Of a stretch of DNA of 13,703 nt, positions 1 to 7,891 are shown one piece after another; position 1 is the first letter of the stretch, and each line of letters starts with the position of its first letter. The stretch comes from Clostridia bacterium (GTDB lineage: Bacteria > Bacillota > DSM-521 > Neomoorellales > Neomoorellaceae), in the NCBI GenBank assembly GCA_030445875.1, contig JASUSX010000022.1:1-13703 (forward strand), written 5' to 3'. The translations under genes were made by a program, and so were the position numbers. A model generated the notes under the pieces. That model was given only the letters and a program-made list of their open reading frames with translations, searched no databases and was not told the DNA's origin.

Positions 1-204
1 CTGCGGGAGCAGGAATACCGCCTCCAGACAACCCTCATCGCCAACGAAGACCTGGAGCGGACAGTGGCCGATCTGCAAAAAGAGCGCCAGGACCTGAAAC
101 ACCAGCTTTCCTTCTGGCCGGTGCGCCTGGCCCTGCGCCTGGCAGCCCTTCTGGGCTTCAGCCTGCCCCGGAAAAGGGAGCGGGCCAAAGCGTACAGCCG
201 TTAA
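1..204 (+). CDS. C-terminal end of an unidentified coiled-coil protein (5' truncated)
   Basis: The frame is open from the first base of the window and stops at TAA 202-204, giving 67 residues of a protein whose start lies upstream. The first 35 or so residues are rich in Leu, Glu, Gln, Arg and Lys with heptad-like spacing, as in a coiled coil (for example LERTVADLQKERQDLKHQL). A short hydrophobic or amphipathic stretch follows (FWPVRLALRLAALLGF), and the tail is basic (RKRERAKAYSR). Glycan-related glycosyltransferases and methyltransferases of polysaccharide clusters often end this way, but that is only a resemblance and I do not name the protein. An intrinsic terminator 30 nt after the stop suggests this is the last gene of its transcript. 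The coding frame is credible because of its length, its GC-rich third positions and the terminator after it. Confidence 0.7.
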   Translation: MREQEYRLQTTLIANEDLERTVADLQKERQDLKHQLSFWPVRLALRLAALLGFSLPRKRERAKAYSR

Positions 205-233
205 GATCTTGCACAAAGTAGCAACCCTACATA

Positions 234-257
234 ACCCCGGCAACGGGGTATTTTTAT
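234..257 (+). terminator. Intrinsic terminator after the first gene
   Basis: ACCCCG (234-239) pairs perfectly with CGGGGT (244-249) across a GCAA tetraloop (240-243). The stem is followed by A and a run of five T (251-255). It lies 30 nt after the stop of the first gene and so separates it from tatA. Confidence 0.85.
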
Positions 258-366
258 TAACGGCGTAACATTTTCCAGGGTAACAGGTTGTCCCCGCCGG
301 GAGAATATGCTATCCTTGGTTTGAGGTTATTACAGATAGGGGGCCACAGCCATTATTACCCTTGGT

Positions 367-522
367 ATGCTCTTCAGCCCCTACGCCTGGGTGTTAATTA
401 TCCTGGCGGCAGTGGTTATTTTTGGACCCCGCCGGCTACCCGAGATCGGCCGCGGTCTGGGCCGGACCATAAAGGAGTTTCAAAAGGGCCTGGGTAATAG
501 CGATAAAAAGAAGCCCGAATAG
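367..522 (+). CDS. tatA: TatA/E-type twin-arginine translocase subunit, 51 aa
   Basis: This is a small membrane protein of the twin-arginine export pathway, which moves folded proteins across the cytoplasmic membrane. TatA oligomers are thought to form or open the passage after TatBC or TatC binds the signal peptide. The layout matches the family: a very short N-terminus, a single hydrophobic helix (about residues 8-19, WVLIILAAVVIF), the family hinge FG at 19-20, then PRRLPEIGRGLG leading into an amphipathic helix (RTIKEFQKGL) and a Lys-rich tail. Phe-Gly falls almost exactly where it does in E. coli TatA, which supports ATG 367. No Shine-Dalgarno sequence sits at normal distance, however: the purine-rich AGGGGG (338-343) is about 23 nt upstream. 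An in-frame stop (337-339) rules out a much longer protein. At 51 residues it is at the short end for TatA. No tatC is present here. DUF1786 follows after 35 nt, possibly co-transcribed. Confidence 0.85.
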   Translation: MLFSPYAWVLIILAAVVIFGPRRLPEIGRGLGRTIKEFQKGLGNSDKKKPE

Positions 523-557
523 GCATGGGGCACTGGCTTTCGAGGGGGTAAATCAAG

Positions 558-1595
558 ATGCTGAACCAGCCTTTGCTGGCCATGGATATCGGGGGCGGCA
601 CCCAGGATATTCTCCTGTACCGGCCGGACCAGCCCCTGGAGAACTGCGTGCAGCTCATCCTACCCGCGCCGACGGTTATCTGCGCCCGTCAGGTGGAGGC
701 GGCCACAGCAGCCAGGCGGGATGTTTTTCTAACCGGCTACCTTATGGGCGGCGGCGCCCTGGTGGGGGCCCTGCGGCGCCACCTGGCCGCCGGTTGCAGG
801 GTCTACGCCACGGGCACCGCGGCGCGTACGGTCTATGATGACCTGGACCGGGTACGGCAACTGGGTATTATAGTAACGGAAGACCCGCCGGGGGACGCGG
901 TCACCATTAAGACAGGCGACGTTGACCTGGCCACCCTGGCCGCCAGCCTGGCGCCCTACGGGGTGAACCTGCCGGCGCAGGTAGCCATAGCCGTGCTGGA
1001 TCACGGCGAGGCCCCGCAGGGGACCAGCGACCGTATCTTCCGCTTCCAGCACTGGCAACGCTTTGTAGTCGCCGGCGGTCGCCTGGAAGACCTCCTCTAC
1101 CGGGAACCACCGCCCTATCTCACCCGGATGCTGGCTGTCCGGGAACAGGCCCCGGGGGCCTGGCTCATGGATACCGGCGCCGCTGCCCTCTGGGGCGCCC
1201 TGTGCGACAATCAGGTGGCGGCCCGCAGCGCTGAAGGCCTGATTGTAGTCAACTGCGGCAACCAGCACACCATCGGTGTGCTGCTGCAGGAGCACAGGGT
1301 GCGGGGCCTTTTTGAACACCACACCAGTTGCTTGAGCGGGCATAAGCTGGCCGCTTACGTCGAAAAGCTGCGCGCCGGTGAGCTGACCAACGAGGAGATC
1401 TTTAACGACGGCGGCCACGGCTGTTATATCGACCCCGGCTACCGGCCGGGGACAGGCTTTCAATTCGTCGCTGTAACCGGGCCCCAGCGCCGGCTGACCA
1501 TCCACCAGAACTACTACTGGGCCGCCCCTTATGGCGACATGATGCTCTCCGGTTGCTTCGGCCTGGTAGCCGCGGTGGATCATAAAACCCGTTGA
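558..1595 (+). CDS. DUF1786-type protein (COG4012-like, putative ASKHA-fold), function unknown
   Basis: The 345-residue product begins MLNQPLLAMDIGGGTQDILL. The D-I-G-G-G-T-Q-D segment (residues 10-17) is the phosphate-1 type motif of the actin/HSP70/sugar-kinase superfamily, which suggests nucleotide binding. I recognise the whole as DUF1786, a family sometimes labelled 'putative pyruvate formate-lyase activating enzyme' in databases. No CxxxCxxC radical-SAM cluster is visible, so that label should not be taken literally. Further conserved-looking glycine-rich blocks are GYLMGGGALVGAL (about 60-72), a second phosphate-like NCGNQHTIGVLL near residue 232, and HHTSCLSGHKL. ATG 558 is preceded by a strong GAGGGGG ribosome site nine nucleotides upstream. 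The gene lies 35 nt after tatA, and its stop is 19 nt before the -35 box of the pyr promoter. There is no sign that it belongs to pyrimidine synthesis. The coding call is firm and the function is open. Confidence 0.85.
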   Translation: MLNQPLLAMDIGGGTQDILLYRPDQPLENCVQLILPAPTVICARQVEAATAARRDVFLTGYLMGGGALVGALRRHLAAGCRVYATGTAARTVYDDLDRVRQLGIIVTEDPPGDAVTIKTGDVDLATLAASLAPYGVNLPAQVAIAVLDHGEAPQGTSDRIFRFQHWQRFVVAGGRLEDLLYREPPPYLTRMLAVREQAPGAWLMDTGAAALWGALCDNQVAARSAEGLIVVNCGNQHTIGVLLQEHRVRGLFEHHTSCLSGHKLAAYVEKLRAGELTNEEIFNDGGHGCYIDPGYRPGTGFQFVAVTGPQRRLTIHQNYYWAAPYGDMMLSGCFGLVAAVDHKTR

Positions 1596-1614
1596 GGGTT
1601 TGAGAAATTCTACC

Positions 1615-1643
1615 TTGACAGGGGAACAAGTTGCAGCTAAACT
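1615..1643 (+). promoter_or_regulatory. Sigma-A-type promoter of the pyr operon
   Basis: A perfect -35 box TTGACA (1615-1620) and a -10 box TAAACT (1638-1643, four of six matches to TATAAT) are separated by exactly 17 nt. The predicted start near 1650 falls just before the 5' arm of the PyrR-binding hairpin, so the leader RNA would begin almost directly with the regulatory structure. This placement strongly supports the promoter call. Confidence 0.85.
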
Positions 1644-1654
1644 ACATTAAGAAG

Positions 1655-1688
1655 TCCTTTTAAGTTAGTCCGGCGAGGCTAGCAAGGG
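1655..1688 (+). promoter_or_regulatory. PyrR-binding loop (anti-antiterminator) of the pyr leader
   Basis: The segment AGTCCGGCGAGGCT (1667-1680) fits the Bacillus PyrR binding-loop consensus ARUCCNGNGAGGYU at every position. It forms the expected hairpin. The upper stem GTTAGTC (1664-1670) pairs with GGCTAGC (1677-1683) around the hexaloop CGGCGA (1671-1676). The lower stem TCCTT (1655-1659) pairs with AAGGG (1684-1688), leaving a 5'-side bulge TTAA (1660-1663). In the known mechanism, UMP- or UTP-loaded PyrR stabilises this hairpin and so permits the downstream terminator. A competing antiterminator is visible: GCGAGGCTAG (1673-1682) can pair with CTAAGCCTGCGC (1715-1726) with two single-base bulges, which would break both the binding loop and the terminator. 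Confidence 0.93.
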
Positions 1689-1716
1689 AGTAAGAAAACA
1701 GTAGCTGTGGTACTCT

Positions 1717-1749
1717 AAGCCTGCGCTAGACTTACGGCGCAGGCTTTTT
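1717..1749 (+). terminator. PyrR-controlled attenuator terminator
   Basis: A perfect 10-bp stem, AAGCCTGCGC (1717-1726) with GCGCAGGCTT (1737-1746), has a 10-nt loop and ends in a T run (1745-1749). It sits between the PyrR-binding loop and the pyrR ribosome site, so read-through decides expression of the whole operon. Its 5' arm is shared with the proposed antiterminator. Confidence 0.93.
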
Positions 1750-1757
1750 ATGTCTAA

Positions 1758-2336
<579 letters not shown>

Positions 2337-2372
2337 GTTGGCTTACCAGGTTCAGCAGGGGGGTGGCGGATA

Positions 2373-3449
2373 GTGCGCGGTTTTTTGGTGCTGGCTGACG
2401 GTAAGGTGTTTACCGGTGAGGCCCTGGGCTACCCGGGCCGCTGCCACGGGGAGGTGGTCTTCAACACCAGTATGACCGGTTACCAGGAGATCCTGACTGA
2501 CCCGTCCTACTGCGGCCAGATCGTGGTTCTCACCTATCCCCTGATAGGTAACTACGGTATCAACGCCGAGGATTTCGAGTCCGAAGGCCCGCGGGTAGCC
2601 GGCTTCATCGTCCACAGGGCCTGCCCGCGGCCCAGTAACTGGCGCGCCACCGGGGACCTTAACCATTATCTAAGGGAAAACCATATCCCGGCCCTGGAGG
2701 GGGTAGACACCCGCGCCCTCACCCGGCACCTGCGCCAGCACGGTACTATGCGGGGCATACTGGCCACCGGTGAGGTCGGCCTTGAGGAGCTTAAAGTACT
2801 GGCGGCTACGGAGCCGCCCTTGAGCGGCGCTAAGCTGGTACCGGCGGTGACCAATAAGGAAACCTTTGTGGTCGAGGGCGGCCAGCGCCGCATCGTCCTC
2901 TACAATTTTGGCGTCAAGGAGAATATCATCCGCTGGCTGCACCGGGAGGGCTGTACGGTCGTTGTCATGCCAGCCCGGAGTACCGCCGCGGAGATTCTAG
3001 CTGCCCGGCCCGACGGGGTGGCCATTTCCAACGGCCCGGGTGACCCCAGGGATGTCCCCTATGGCGTAGCTACTATCCGGGAACTCCTGGGCAAAGTGCC
3101 CCTGATGGGCATCTGCCTGGGCCACCAGCTCCTGGCCCTGGCCCTGGGGGGCGATACCTATAAGCTCCCCTTCGGTCACCGGGGCGGCAACCACCCAGTC
3201 AAAGATTTAAGCTCCGGGCGGGTCTATATTACCTCCCAGAACCACGGCTACGCCGTCCGGACCGACTCCCTGCCGGGAGAAGTAGCCGTCTCCCATATCA
3301 ACTTGAACGACGGCACAGTGGAAGGCCTGCGCCACCGGGAACTACCGATCTTTGCCGTCCAATACCACCCCGAGTCTTCGCCGGGACCCACGGATTCGGA
3401 ATATCTTTTCCACGGGTTTATCCAGCTGGTAGACGAGCGCCGGCACTAG
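2373..3449 (+). CDS. carA: Carbamoyl-phosphate synthase small (glutaminase) subunit CarA
   Basis: CarA hydrolyses glutamine and passes ammonia through a tunnel to CarB, which makes carbamoyl phosphate for pyrimidine and arginine synthesis. The 358-residue length is typical. The N-terminal CarA domain covers roughly residues 1-140 (NTSMTGYQEILTDPSYCGQI at 31-50). The class I glutamine amidotransferase domain follows, with the nucleophile Cys248 in LMGICLGHQLL and the His332/Glu334 pair in YHPES; SNGPGDP (219-225) is also characteristic. The start is GTG 2373, which shares its G with the TAG (2371-2373) of a 16-codon mini-ORF that begins inside pyrR. A G-rich ribosome site (GGGGGG, about 2358-2363) is about nine nucleotides upstream. 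In many Firmicutes pyrB and pyrC precede carA; here pyrR is adjacent. Confidence 0.97.
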   Translation: MRGFLVLADGKVFTGEALGYPGRCHGEVVFNTSMTGYQEILTDPSYCGQIVVLTYPLIGNYGINAEDFESEGPRVAGFIVHRACPRPSNWRATGDLNHYLRENHIPALEGVDTRALTRHLRQHGTMRGILATGEVGLEELKVLAATEPPLSGAKLVPAVTNKETFVVEGGQRRIVLYNFGVKENIIRWLHREGCTVVVMPARSTAAEILAARPDGVAISNGPGDPRDVPYGVATIRELLGKVPLMGICLGHQLLALALGGDTYKLPFGHRGGNHPVKDLSSGRVYITSQNHGYAVRTDSLPGEVAVSHINLNDGTVEGLRHRELPIFAVQYHPESSPGPTDSEYLFHGFIQLVDERRH

Positions 3450-3467
3450 CCCTCCGGTAAACTGTAA

Positions 3468-3525
3468 GCAGGTGACTGCCGAGGGTGGAGATTCCACAGT
3501 AAAGACGTGCCCATTGCCAGAATGG
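3468..3525 (+). other. Three small hairpins in the carA-carB spacer
   Basis: The 92-nt carA-carB gap is long for this operon. It contains three inverted repeats in a row: GCAG/CTGC around a GTGA tetraloop (3468-3479), GTGGA/TCCAC around GAT (3485-3497), and CCATT/AATGG around GCCAG (3511-3525). No T run follows, so none is a terminator. The last ends just before the carB ribosome site. They may affect mRNA stability or translation, or may be chance. Confidence 0.35.
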
Positions 3526-3541
3526 AAAGGGGAGTAAGGGT

Positions 3542-6500
3542 ATGCCTGTCAAACCCGGGTTAAAGAAAGTTATGGTCATTGGCTCTGGCCCCATTATCAT
3601 CGGCCAGGCGGCCGAGTTCGACTACGCCGGCGCCCAGGCCTGCCGGGCCTTGCGGGAGGAAGGGATGGAGATTATTCTGGTCAACTCCAACCCGGCCACC
3701 ATTATGACCGACCGGGATATGGCCGACCGGGTTTACCTGGAACCCCTGACCCTGGACTTTGTCGCTCGGATTGTCCGTCAAGAGCGGCCTGATGGCCTGA
3801 TACCTACCCTGGGCGGCCAGATGGGTTTGAACCTGGCCCTGGAACTGGCCGGGGCCGGGGTTCTGGAGGAAACCGGGGTGGAGCTGCTGGGGACCCCCCT
3901 GGCAGCTATCCAGCGGGCCGAAGACCGGGAGCAGTTCAAGGCCACGATGCTGGATATAGGCGAGCCGGTGCCGGAAAGCCGCATTGTGACCCGCGTGGAG
4001 GAAGCTCTGGAATTTGCCCGGGAGATTGGCTATCCCGTCATTGTGCGGCCGGCTTACACCCTGGGCGGCACCGGCGGCGGGGTGGCCCGGAATGACGCCG
4101 AACTGGAGTCCATAGCCCGAAAGGGCCTGAAGCTCAGCCTCATCAAGCAGGTCCTGGTGGAGCGCTCTGTGGCCGGCTGGAAAGAGATCGAGTACGAAGT
4201 CATCCGCGACGGGGCCGATAACTGCATCACCGTCTGCAACATGGAGAATATCGACCCGGTGGGCATCCACACCGGTGACAGCATCGTCGTCGCCCCTTCC
4301 CAGACCCTCTCCGATCGGGAGTACCACCTGCTGCGGCGTTCGGCCCTGAAGATCATCCGCGCCCTGGGCATCGAGGGGGGCTGCAATGTCCAGTTCGCCC
4401 TGGACCCAGGTAGTATGCGCTATTATGTCATAGAGGTCAATCCCCGGGTTAGCCGTTCCAGCGCCCTGGCCTCCAAAGCCACCGGCTATCCCATTGCGCG
4501 GGTGGCCACCAAAATCGCCCTGGGCTTGACCCTGGACGAGATACCTAACGCTGTCACCCGGGAAACCAGAGCCTGCTTTGAACCGGCCCTGGATTATGTA
4601 GTGGTGAAGATACCGCGCTTTCCCTTTGATAAGTTTTCCCTGGCCGAGCGCCTCCTGGGTACCCAGATGAAGGCCACCGGGGAGGTCATGGCCATCGACC
4701 GTACCTTCAGCGGCGCCCTCTTAAAGGCTATCCGTTCCCTGGAATTAAAACTCGATGGCTTGCGGGTACCGGCCTTCCAGCGTTTCAGCGACGGCGCTTT
4801 GCGGCGCAAGATGGCAGAGGCCGACGACGAGAGGTTATTTGTTATGGCGGAAGCCCTGCGCCGGGGCTGGACTATTGAGGCTATCCAGGCCATCACCGGG
4901 GTTGACCCCTATTTTTTGGGAGAAATTGAGGCTATAGTGGCCATGGAAGAGGGGCTTGTTGCCGCCGGTCCCACCCTGGATGGGGAGCTTTTGCGGCAGG
5001 CCAAGGCTATGGGCTTCAGCGACGGTGAAATCGCCAACTTTACCGGCCTGCCGCCGGCGGCCGTTACCCGGCAGCGACAGGCCGAGGGAATCAGGCCGAC
5101 CTTTAAAATGGTGGATACTTGCGCCGCTGAATTTGAAGCCGTGACGCCCTATTTTTATTCCAGCTACGATGTCGAAGACGAGGTGCAACCCCTGGAGGGC
5201 CGCAAGGTGGTGGTCCTGGGAGCCGGGCCCATTCGCATTGGCCAAGGCATCGAATTTGACTACTGCTCGGTCCATGCCGCCTGGGCCCTGCGCCGCGCCG
5301 GGGTGCATCCCATCATGATTAACAACAACCCGGAGACGGTCAGCACCGACTTCGACACCTCCGACCGCCTCTACTTTGAACCCTTGACGCCGGAGAATGT
5401 ATTAAACGTCCTGGAACGGGAGCAGCCGGAGGGGGTTATCGTCCAGTTTGGCGGCCAGACGGCCCTCAACCTGGCTCGAGTCGTTGTCGAAGCGGGCTTT
5501 AAGGTCTTGGGTACAGCGGTTGACGATATCGACCGGGCTGAGGACCGGGAAAAGTTCGATGCCCTGCTGAACGACCTGGGGATACCGCGGCCGCAGGGCG
5601 GTACGGCCACCACGGTGACCGAGGTGGTCAGAATCGCCAAAGAACTGGGCTTCCCGGTGCTGGTGCGGCCCTCCTACGTCCTGGGCGGCCGGGCCATGGA
5701 GATTGTTCACAGCGAAGGGGAACTCCTGGAGTACGCCACCACCGCGGTGCGCATTGCCCCGGAACACCCCGTCCTGGTGGATAAATACCTGCCGGGTACC
5801 GAGGTGGAAGTGGACGCTGTCAGCGACGGTGAGGCCGTCCTGATCCCCGGCATTATGGAACATGTAGAGCGGGCCGGCGTCCACTCTGGCGACAGCATTG
5901 CTATCTACCCGGCCCATAGCCTGCCGCCTGGCCTGGCGGCCAAAATCGTCACCTATACGGGGCAACTCGCCCGGGCCCTGCGGGTGCGCGGTCTCCTCAA
6001 TATCCAGTTCGTCATCCACCGGGGAGAGGTCTACGTCCTGGAGGTCAACCCCCGCTCCAGCCGTACGGTACCCTATCTTTCCAAAATTACTGGTATGCCC
6101 ATGGTAGCCCTGGCCACCAACGTCATGCTGGGCCAGAGCCTGCCCGAACAGGGTTACCAGGGGGGCCTGCTACCGCCGCCGGATTTTACCGCCGTCAAGG
6201 TCCCCGTCTTTTCCTTCGGCAAGCTCCTCCAGGTGGATACCTCCCTGGGACCGGAGATGAAGTCTACGGGGGAAGTCATGGGTATTGATACCGTTTATGA
6301 ACAGGCCCTCTACAAGGGCCTGGTAGCCGCCGGTTGCATCATCCCCGATCGTGGCACCCTGCTGGCCACCATTGCGGACAAAGACAAGGCGGAAGCGGTG
6401 CCTATCATCCGGGGTTTCGCCGAGATGGGCTTTAAGGTGGTGGCTACGGCCGGAACCGCCGGCGCCCTGGCCGCGGCCGGCCTCTTCGTAGAAAGGGTAG

Positions 6501-6781
6501 GGAAGATCGGCGAGGGTTCGCCCCATATACTTGATTATATCCGCGAGGGTAAAATCCACTTTGTCCTCAACACCCTGACCAGGGGCAAGATGCCTGGCCG
6601 GGATGGTTTTAAGATCCGCCGCGCCGCCGCCGAACTGGGCATCCCCTGCCTGACCTCCCTGGACACCGCCCAGGCGCTGCTCAAGGTGCTCCAGTCCCTT
6701 AAATTTGGGGATGGGCTGACCTTAAAACCCCTACAGGAGTATGTACGTTTTTCCAAATCTATTTTCGGAAAAGGGGATTAG
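3542..6781 (+). CDS. carB: Carbamoyl-phosphate synthase large subunit CarB
   Basis: CarB uses two ATP to join bicarbonate and CarA-derived ammonia into carbamoyl phosphate. The 1079-residue product is full length. It has two homologous ATP-grasp halves, each opening with a dinucleotide-like motif: [16 protein letters not shown] near residues 13-28 and [16 protein letters not shown] near 559-574. The first half performs carboxy phosphate synthesis, the second carbamate phosphorylation. A helical oligomerisation domain lies between them (about 400-550). The C-terminal MGS-like allosteric domain begins near residue 945 ([13 protein letters not shown]) and usually binds UMP or IMP and, in enterobacteria, ornithine-responsive effectors. 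ATG 3542 is served by AAAGGGGAG upstream. The single CarB may serve both pyrimidine and arginine synthesis. pyrF begins two bases after the stop, so the two are probably translationally coupled. Confidence 0.98.
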   Translation: MPVKPGLKKVMVIGSGPIIIGQAAEFDYAGAQACRALREEGMEIILVNSNPATIMTDRDMADRVYLEPLTLDFVARIVRQERPDGLIPTLGGQMGLNLALELAGAGVLEETGVELLGTPLAAIQRAEDREQFKATMLDIGEPVPESRIVTRVEEALEFAREIGYPVIVRPAYTLGGTGGGVARNDAELESIARKGLKLSLIKQVLVERSVAGWKEIEYEVIRDGADNCITVCNMENIDPVGIHTGDSIVVAPSQTLSDREYHLLRRSALKIIRALGIEGGCNVQFALDPGSMRYYVIEVNPRVSRSSALASKATGYPIARVATKIALGLTLDEIPNAVTRETRACFEPALDYVVVKIPRFPFDKFSLAERLLGTQMKATGEVMAIDRTFSGALLKAIRSLELKLDGLRVPAFQRFSDGALRRKMAEADDERLFVMAEALRRGWTIEAIQAITGVDPYFLGEIEAIVAMEEGLVAAGPTLDGELLRQAKAMGFSDGEIANFTGLPPAAVTRQRQAEGIRPTFKMVDTCAAEFEAVTPYFYSSYDVEDEVQPLEGRKVVVLGAGPIRIGQGIEFDYCSVHAAWALRRAGVHPIMINNNPETVSTDFDTSDRLYFEPLTPENVLNVLEREQPEGVIVQFGGQTALNLARVVVEAGFKVLGTAVDDIDRAEDREKFDALLNDLGIPRPQGGTATTVTEVVRIAKELGFPVLVRPSYVLGGRAMEIVHSEGELLEYATTAVRIAPEHPVLVDKYLPGTEVEVDAVSDGEAVLIPGIMEHVERAGVHSGDSIAIYPAHSLPPGLAAKIVTYTGQLARALRVRGLLNIQFVIHRGEVYVLEVNPRSSRTVPYLSKITGMPMVALATNVMLGQSLPEQGYQGGLLPPPDFTAVKVPVFSFGKLLQVDTSLGPEMKSTGEVMGIDTVYEQALYKGLVAAGCIIPDRGTLLATIADKDKAEAVPIIRGFAEMGFKVVATAGTAGALAAAGLFVERVGKIGEGSPHILDYIREGKIHFVLNTLTRGKMPGRDGFKIRRAAAELGIPCLTSLDTAQALLKVLQSLKFGDGLTLKPLQEYVRFSKSIFGKGD

Positions 6782-6782
6782 T

Positions 6783-7505
6783 ATGACTGCTAAGGATAAG
6801 ATAATCGTCGCTTTAGATGTCCCCGACCTGGCAACCGGGGAGAAGCTGGTAGACCGGCTGGCCCCCTATGTGGGTATGTTTAAGGTCGGCCTGGAGTTTT
6901 ACACCTCCGCCGGGCCGGCAGCCATTCGTATGGTCCAGGAGCGCGGTGGTAAAGTTTTTGCCGACCTGAAGCTCCATGACATCCCCAATACCGTGGCCGG
7001 GGCGGCCCGGGCCCTGGTGCGCCTGGGGGTGGACATGTTGAACGTCCACGCCGCCGGTGGCAGGGCTATGATGCAGGCGGCCGCTACCGCCGTGCGGGAA
7101 GAAGCGGTAGTTATGGGGCGGCCGGCGCCGATCCTCCTGGCGGTCACGGTGTTGACCTGCCTGGACGGGGAAGCTTTGCGCCAGGAGGTAGGCATCGAGC
7201 GGGAGGTAGAGGAACAGGTGGTTCGCTGGGCCAGGTTAGCTCAGGAGTCCGGCCTGGACGGGGTGGTAGCTTCGCCCCGGGAGATCCGTATCATACAGGG
7301 GGCTTGCGGGCCGGAATTTATTATCGTTACGCCGGGGGTGCGCCCGGCGGGAGCCGACCTGGGGGACCAGCGCCGGGTCATGACCCCGGCGGAGGCCCTG
7401 CAGGAGGGCGCTTCCTACCTGGTCATCGGCCGGCCCATCACCGCCGCCCCCAACCCTGTCGCCGCCGCCCGGGCCATAGGGGCGGAGATGGCCGGGGCCT
7501 TATGA
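6783..7505 (+). CDS. pyrF: Orotidine 5'-phosphate decarboxylase PyrF
   Basis: PyrF decarboxylates OMP to UMP, the last step of de novo pyrimidine synthesis. The 240-residue TIM-barrel protein has the group 1 signature DLKLHDIPNTV at residues 61-71, with the catalytic Asp61-Lys63-Asp66 set, plus Lys34 (FKVGLE). The C-terminal phosphate-binding segments VTPGVRP and YLVIGRPI are present. ATG 6783 was chosen because AAAAGGGGAT, at normal distance, overlaps the carB end and the N-terminus TAKDKIIVALD is family-like; an in-frame ATG at 6741 would add 14 residues inside carB and is not needed. The start lies one base after the carB stop. The stop overlaps the ATG of a 16-codon mini-ORF (ATGA, 7502-7505), where pyrE would often begin. 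A terminator lies about 120 nt further on. Confidence 0.97.
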   Translation: MTAKDKIIVALDVPDLATGEKLVDRLAPYVGMFKVGLEFYTSAGPAAIRMVQERGGKVFADLKLHDIPNTVAGAARALVRLGVDMLNVHAAGGRAMMQAAATAVREEAVVMGRPAPILLAVTVLTCLDGEALRQEVGIEREVEEQVVRWARLAQESGLDGVVASPREIRIIQGACGPEFIIVTPGVRPAGADLGDQRRVMTPAEALQEGASYLVIGRPITAAPNPVAAARAIGAEMAGAL

Positions 7506-7626
7506 CCGGAGGTATCAAGATCGGGGCAGCCCGTGGCTCTTCGTCGGAATAAGCACCGCGTTCAATATGGGACGCAGGATATCGATTTGATTTTAGGTCC
7601 CAGGGAGTTAGCCAATATAACCTTAT

Positions 7627-7660
7627 GCCCCCTCCGTATCAACGAGGGGCTATTTTTTTT
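7627..7660 (+). terminator. Intrinsic terminator after pyrF
   Basis: CCCCTC (7629-7634) pairs with GAGGGG (7644-7649) around a nine-base loop, and can be extended with bulges on both sides. It is followed by CTA and a run of eight T (7653-7660). It ends the pyr transcript. Because it lies 122 nt past the pyrF stop and behind another possible hairpin, an attenuation role cannot be excluded. Confidence 0.85.
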
Positions 7661-7681
7661 ACCGGGATGCCGTCCAGAAAC

Positions 7682-7696
7682 AAACGATTGCTTAAA
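7682..7696. repeat. 15-bp direct repeat, copy 1 (AAACGATTGCTTAAA)
   Basis: An exact 15-base match to positions 7799-7813, 117 bp apart centre to centre, in the same orientation. It lies just after the pyr terminator. It could be a binding site for a regulator of the downstream genes. Confidence 0.75.
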
Positions 7697-7798
7697 AAGT
7701 AAGGCAGGCCAGGCCCTCCCTGCATCTTAAAATAATTAGCAAAAAATATTGATAGCCAGCAGGAAATTTGGCCTGGACGTAGAACTTAATTGTTAGTA

Positions 7799-7813
7799 AA
7801 ACGATTGCTTAAA
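7799..7813. repeat. 15-bp direct repeat, copy 2 (AAACGATTGCTTAAA)
   Basis: Second copy of the repeat at 7682-7696, about 80 nt before the start of the M24 gene. The two copies bracket the AT-rich segment where the promoter is expected. This fits paired operator sites or the scar of a local duplication. Confidence 0.75.
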
Positions 7814-7891
7814 GTCCCTGCTACTGACCAGGTAACAGGGGCAGGCGCCGTACCCACCCGGGAAACATTAAGACAAAATGGAGGGATTACC

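Larger units (their letters stand above)
7506..7891. other. 386-nt intergenic region between the pyr operon and the M24/lar/aco genes
   Basis: The first half holds a possible long hairpin, TGGGAC (7568-7573) with GTCCCA (7597-7602), and then the pyr terminator. The second half (about 7661-7800) is markedly AT-rich and carries a 15-bp direct repeat. A promoter for the downstream genes is expected here. The best partial matches are TTGGCC (7768-7773) with TGTTAG (7791-7796) at 17 nt, and an isolated TTGATA at 7749; neither is convincing. A 16-codon ORF (7502-7552) and a 65-codon GTG frame (7533-7730) run through the terminator, and I do not regard either as a supported gene. Confidence 0.5.

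Noticed and set aside
288..497. 69-codon + strand reading frame over the tatA region
   Set aside because: It is in another frame than the clear TatA protein (367-522), has no family-like sequence and starts from a non-ATG codon without a ribosome site.
729..1583. 284-codon frame on the - strand
   Set aside because: Antisense shadow of the DUF1786 gene caused by high GC; no ribosome site and no recognisable protein features.
3560..4327. 255-codon frame on the - strand opposite carB
   Set aside because: Antisense of an unmistakable carB; its composition mirrors carB codons.
6741..6782. Upstream ATG for pyrF inside carB
   Set aside because: The added 14 residues are encoded by the conserved end of carB, and ATG 6783 has its own ribosome site and a normal N-terminus.
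7551..7578. Fragments resembling a T-box (ACCGCG) or a c-di-GMP-I riboswitch (GGGACGCA)
   Set aside because: The full T-box core AGGGUGGNACCGCG is absent, and the GEMM receptor and second stem are not present; each match is only a few bases.
7595..7613. Second PyrR-binding loop (CAGGGA fits the CNGNGA hexaloop)
   Set aside because: The flanking UC/GG pairs of the consensus are missing (CC before, GU after), so the hairpin cannot form as in the pyrR leader.
7533..7730. 65-codon GTG-started frame after pyrF
   Set aside because: It runs straight through the terminator stem and T run (7627-7660), has no good ribosome site and no recognisable sequence.
7790..7891. Upstream start for the M24 gene (34 extra residues)
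   Set aside because: The extension crosses the direct repeat, is not family-like, and ATG 7892 has an excellent GGAGGG ribosome site.
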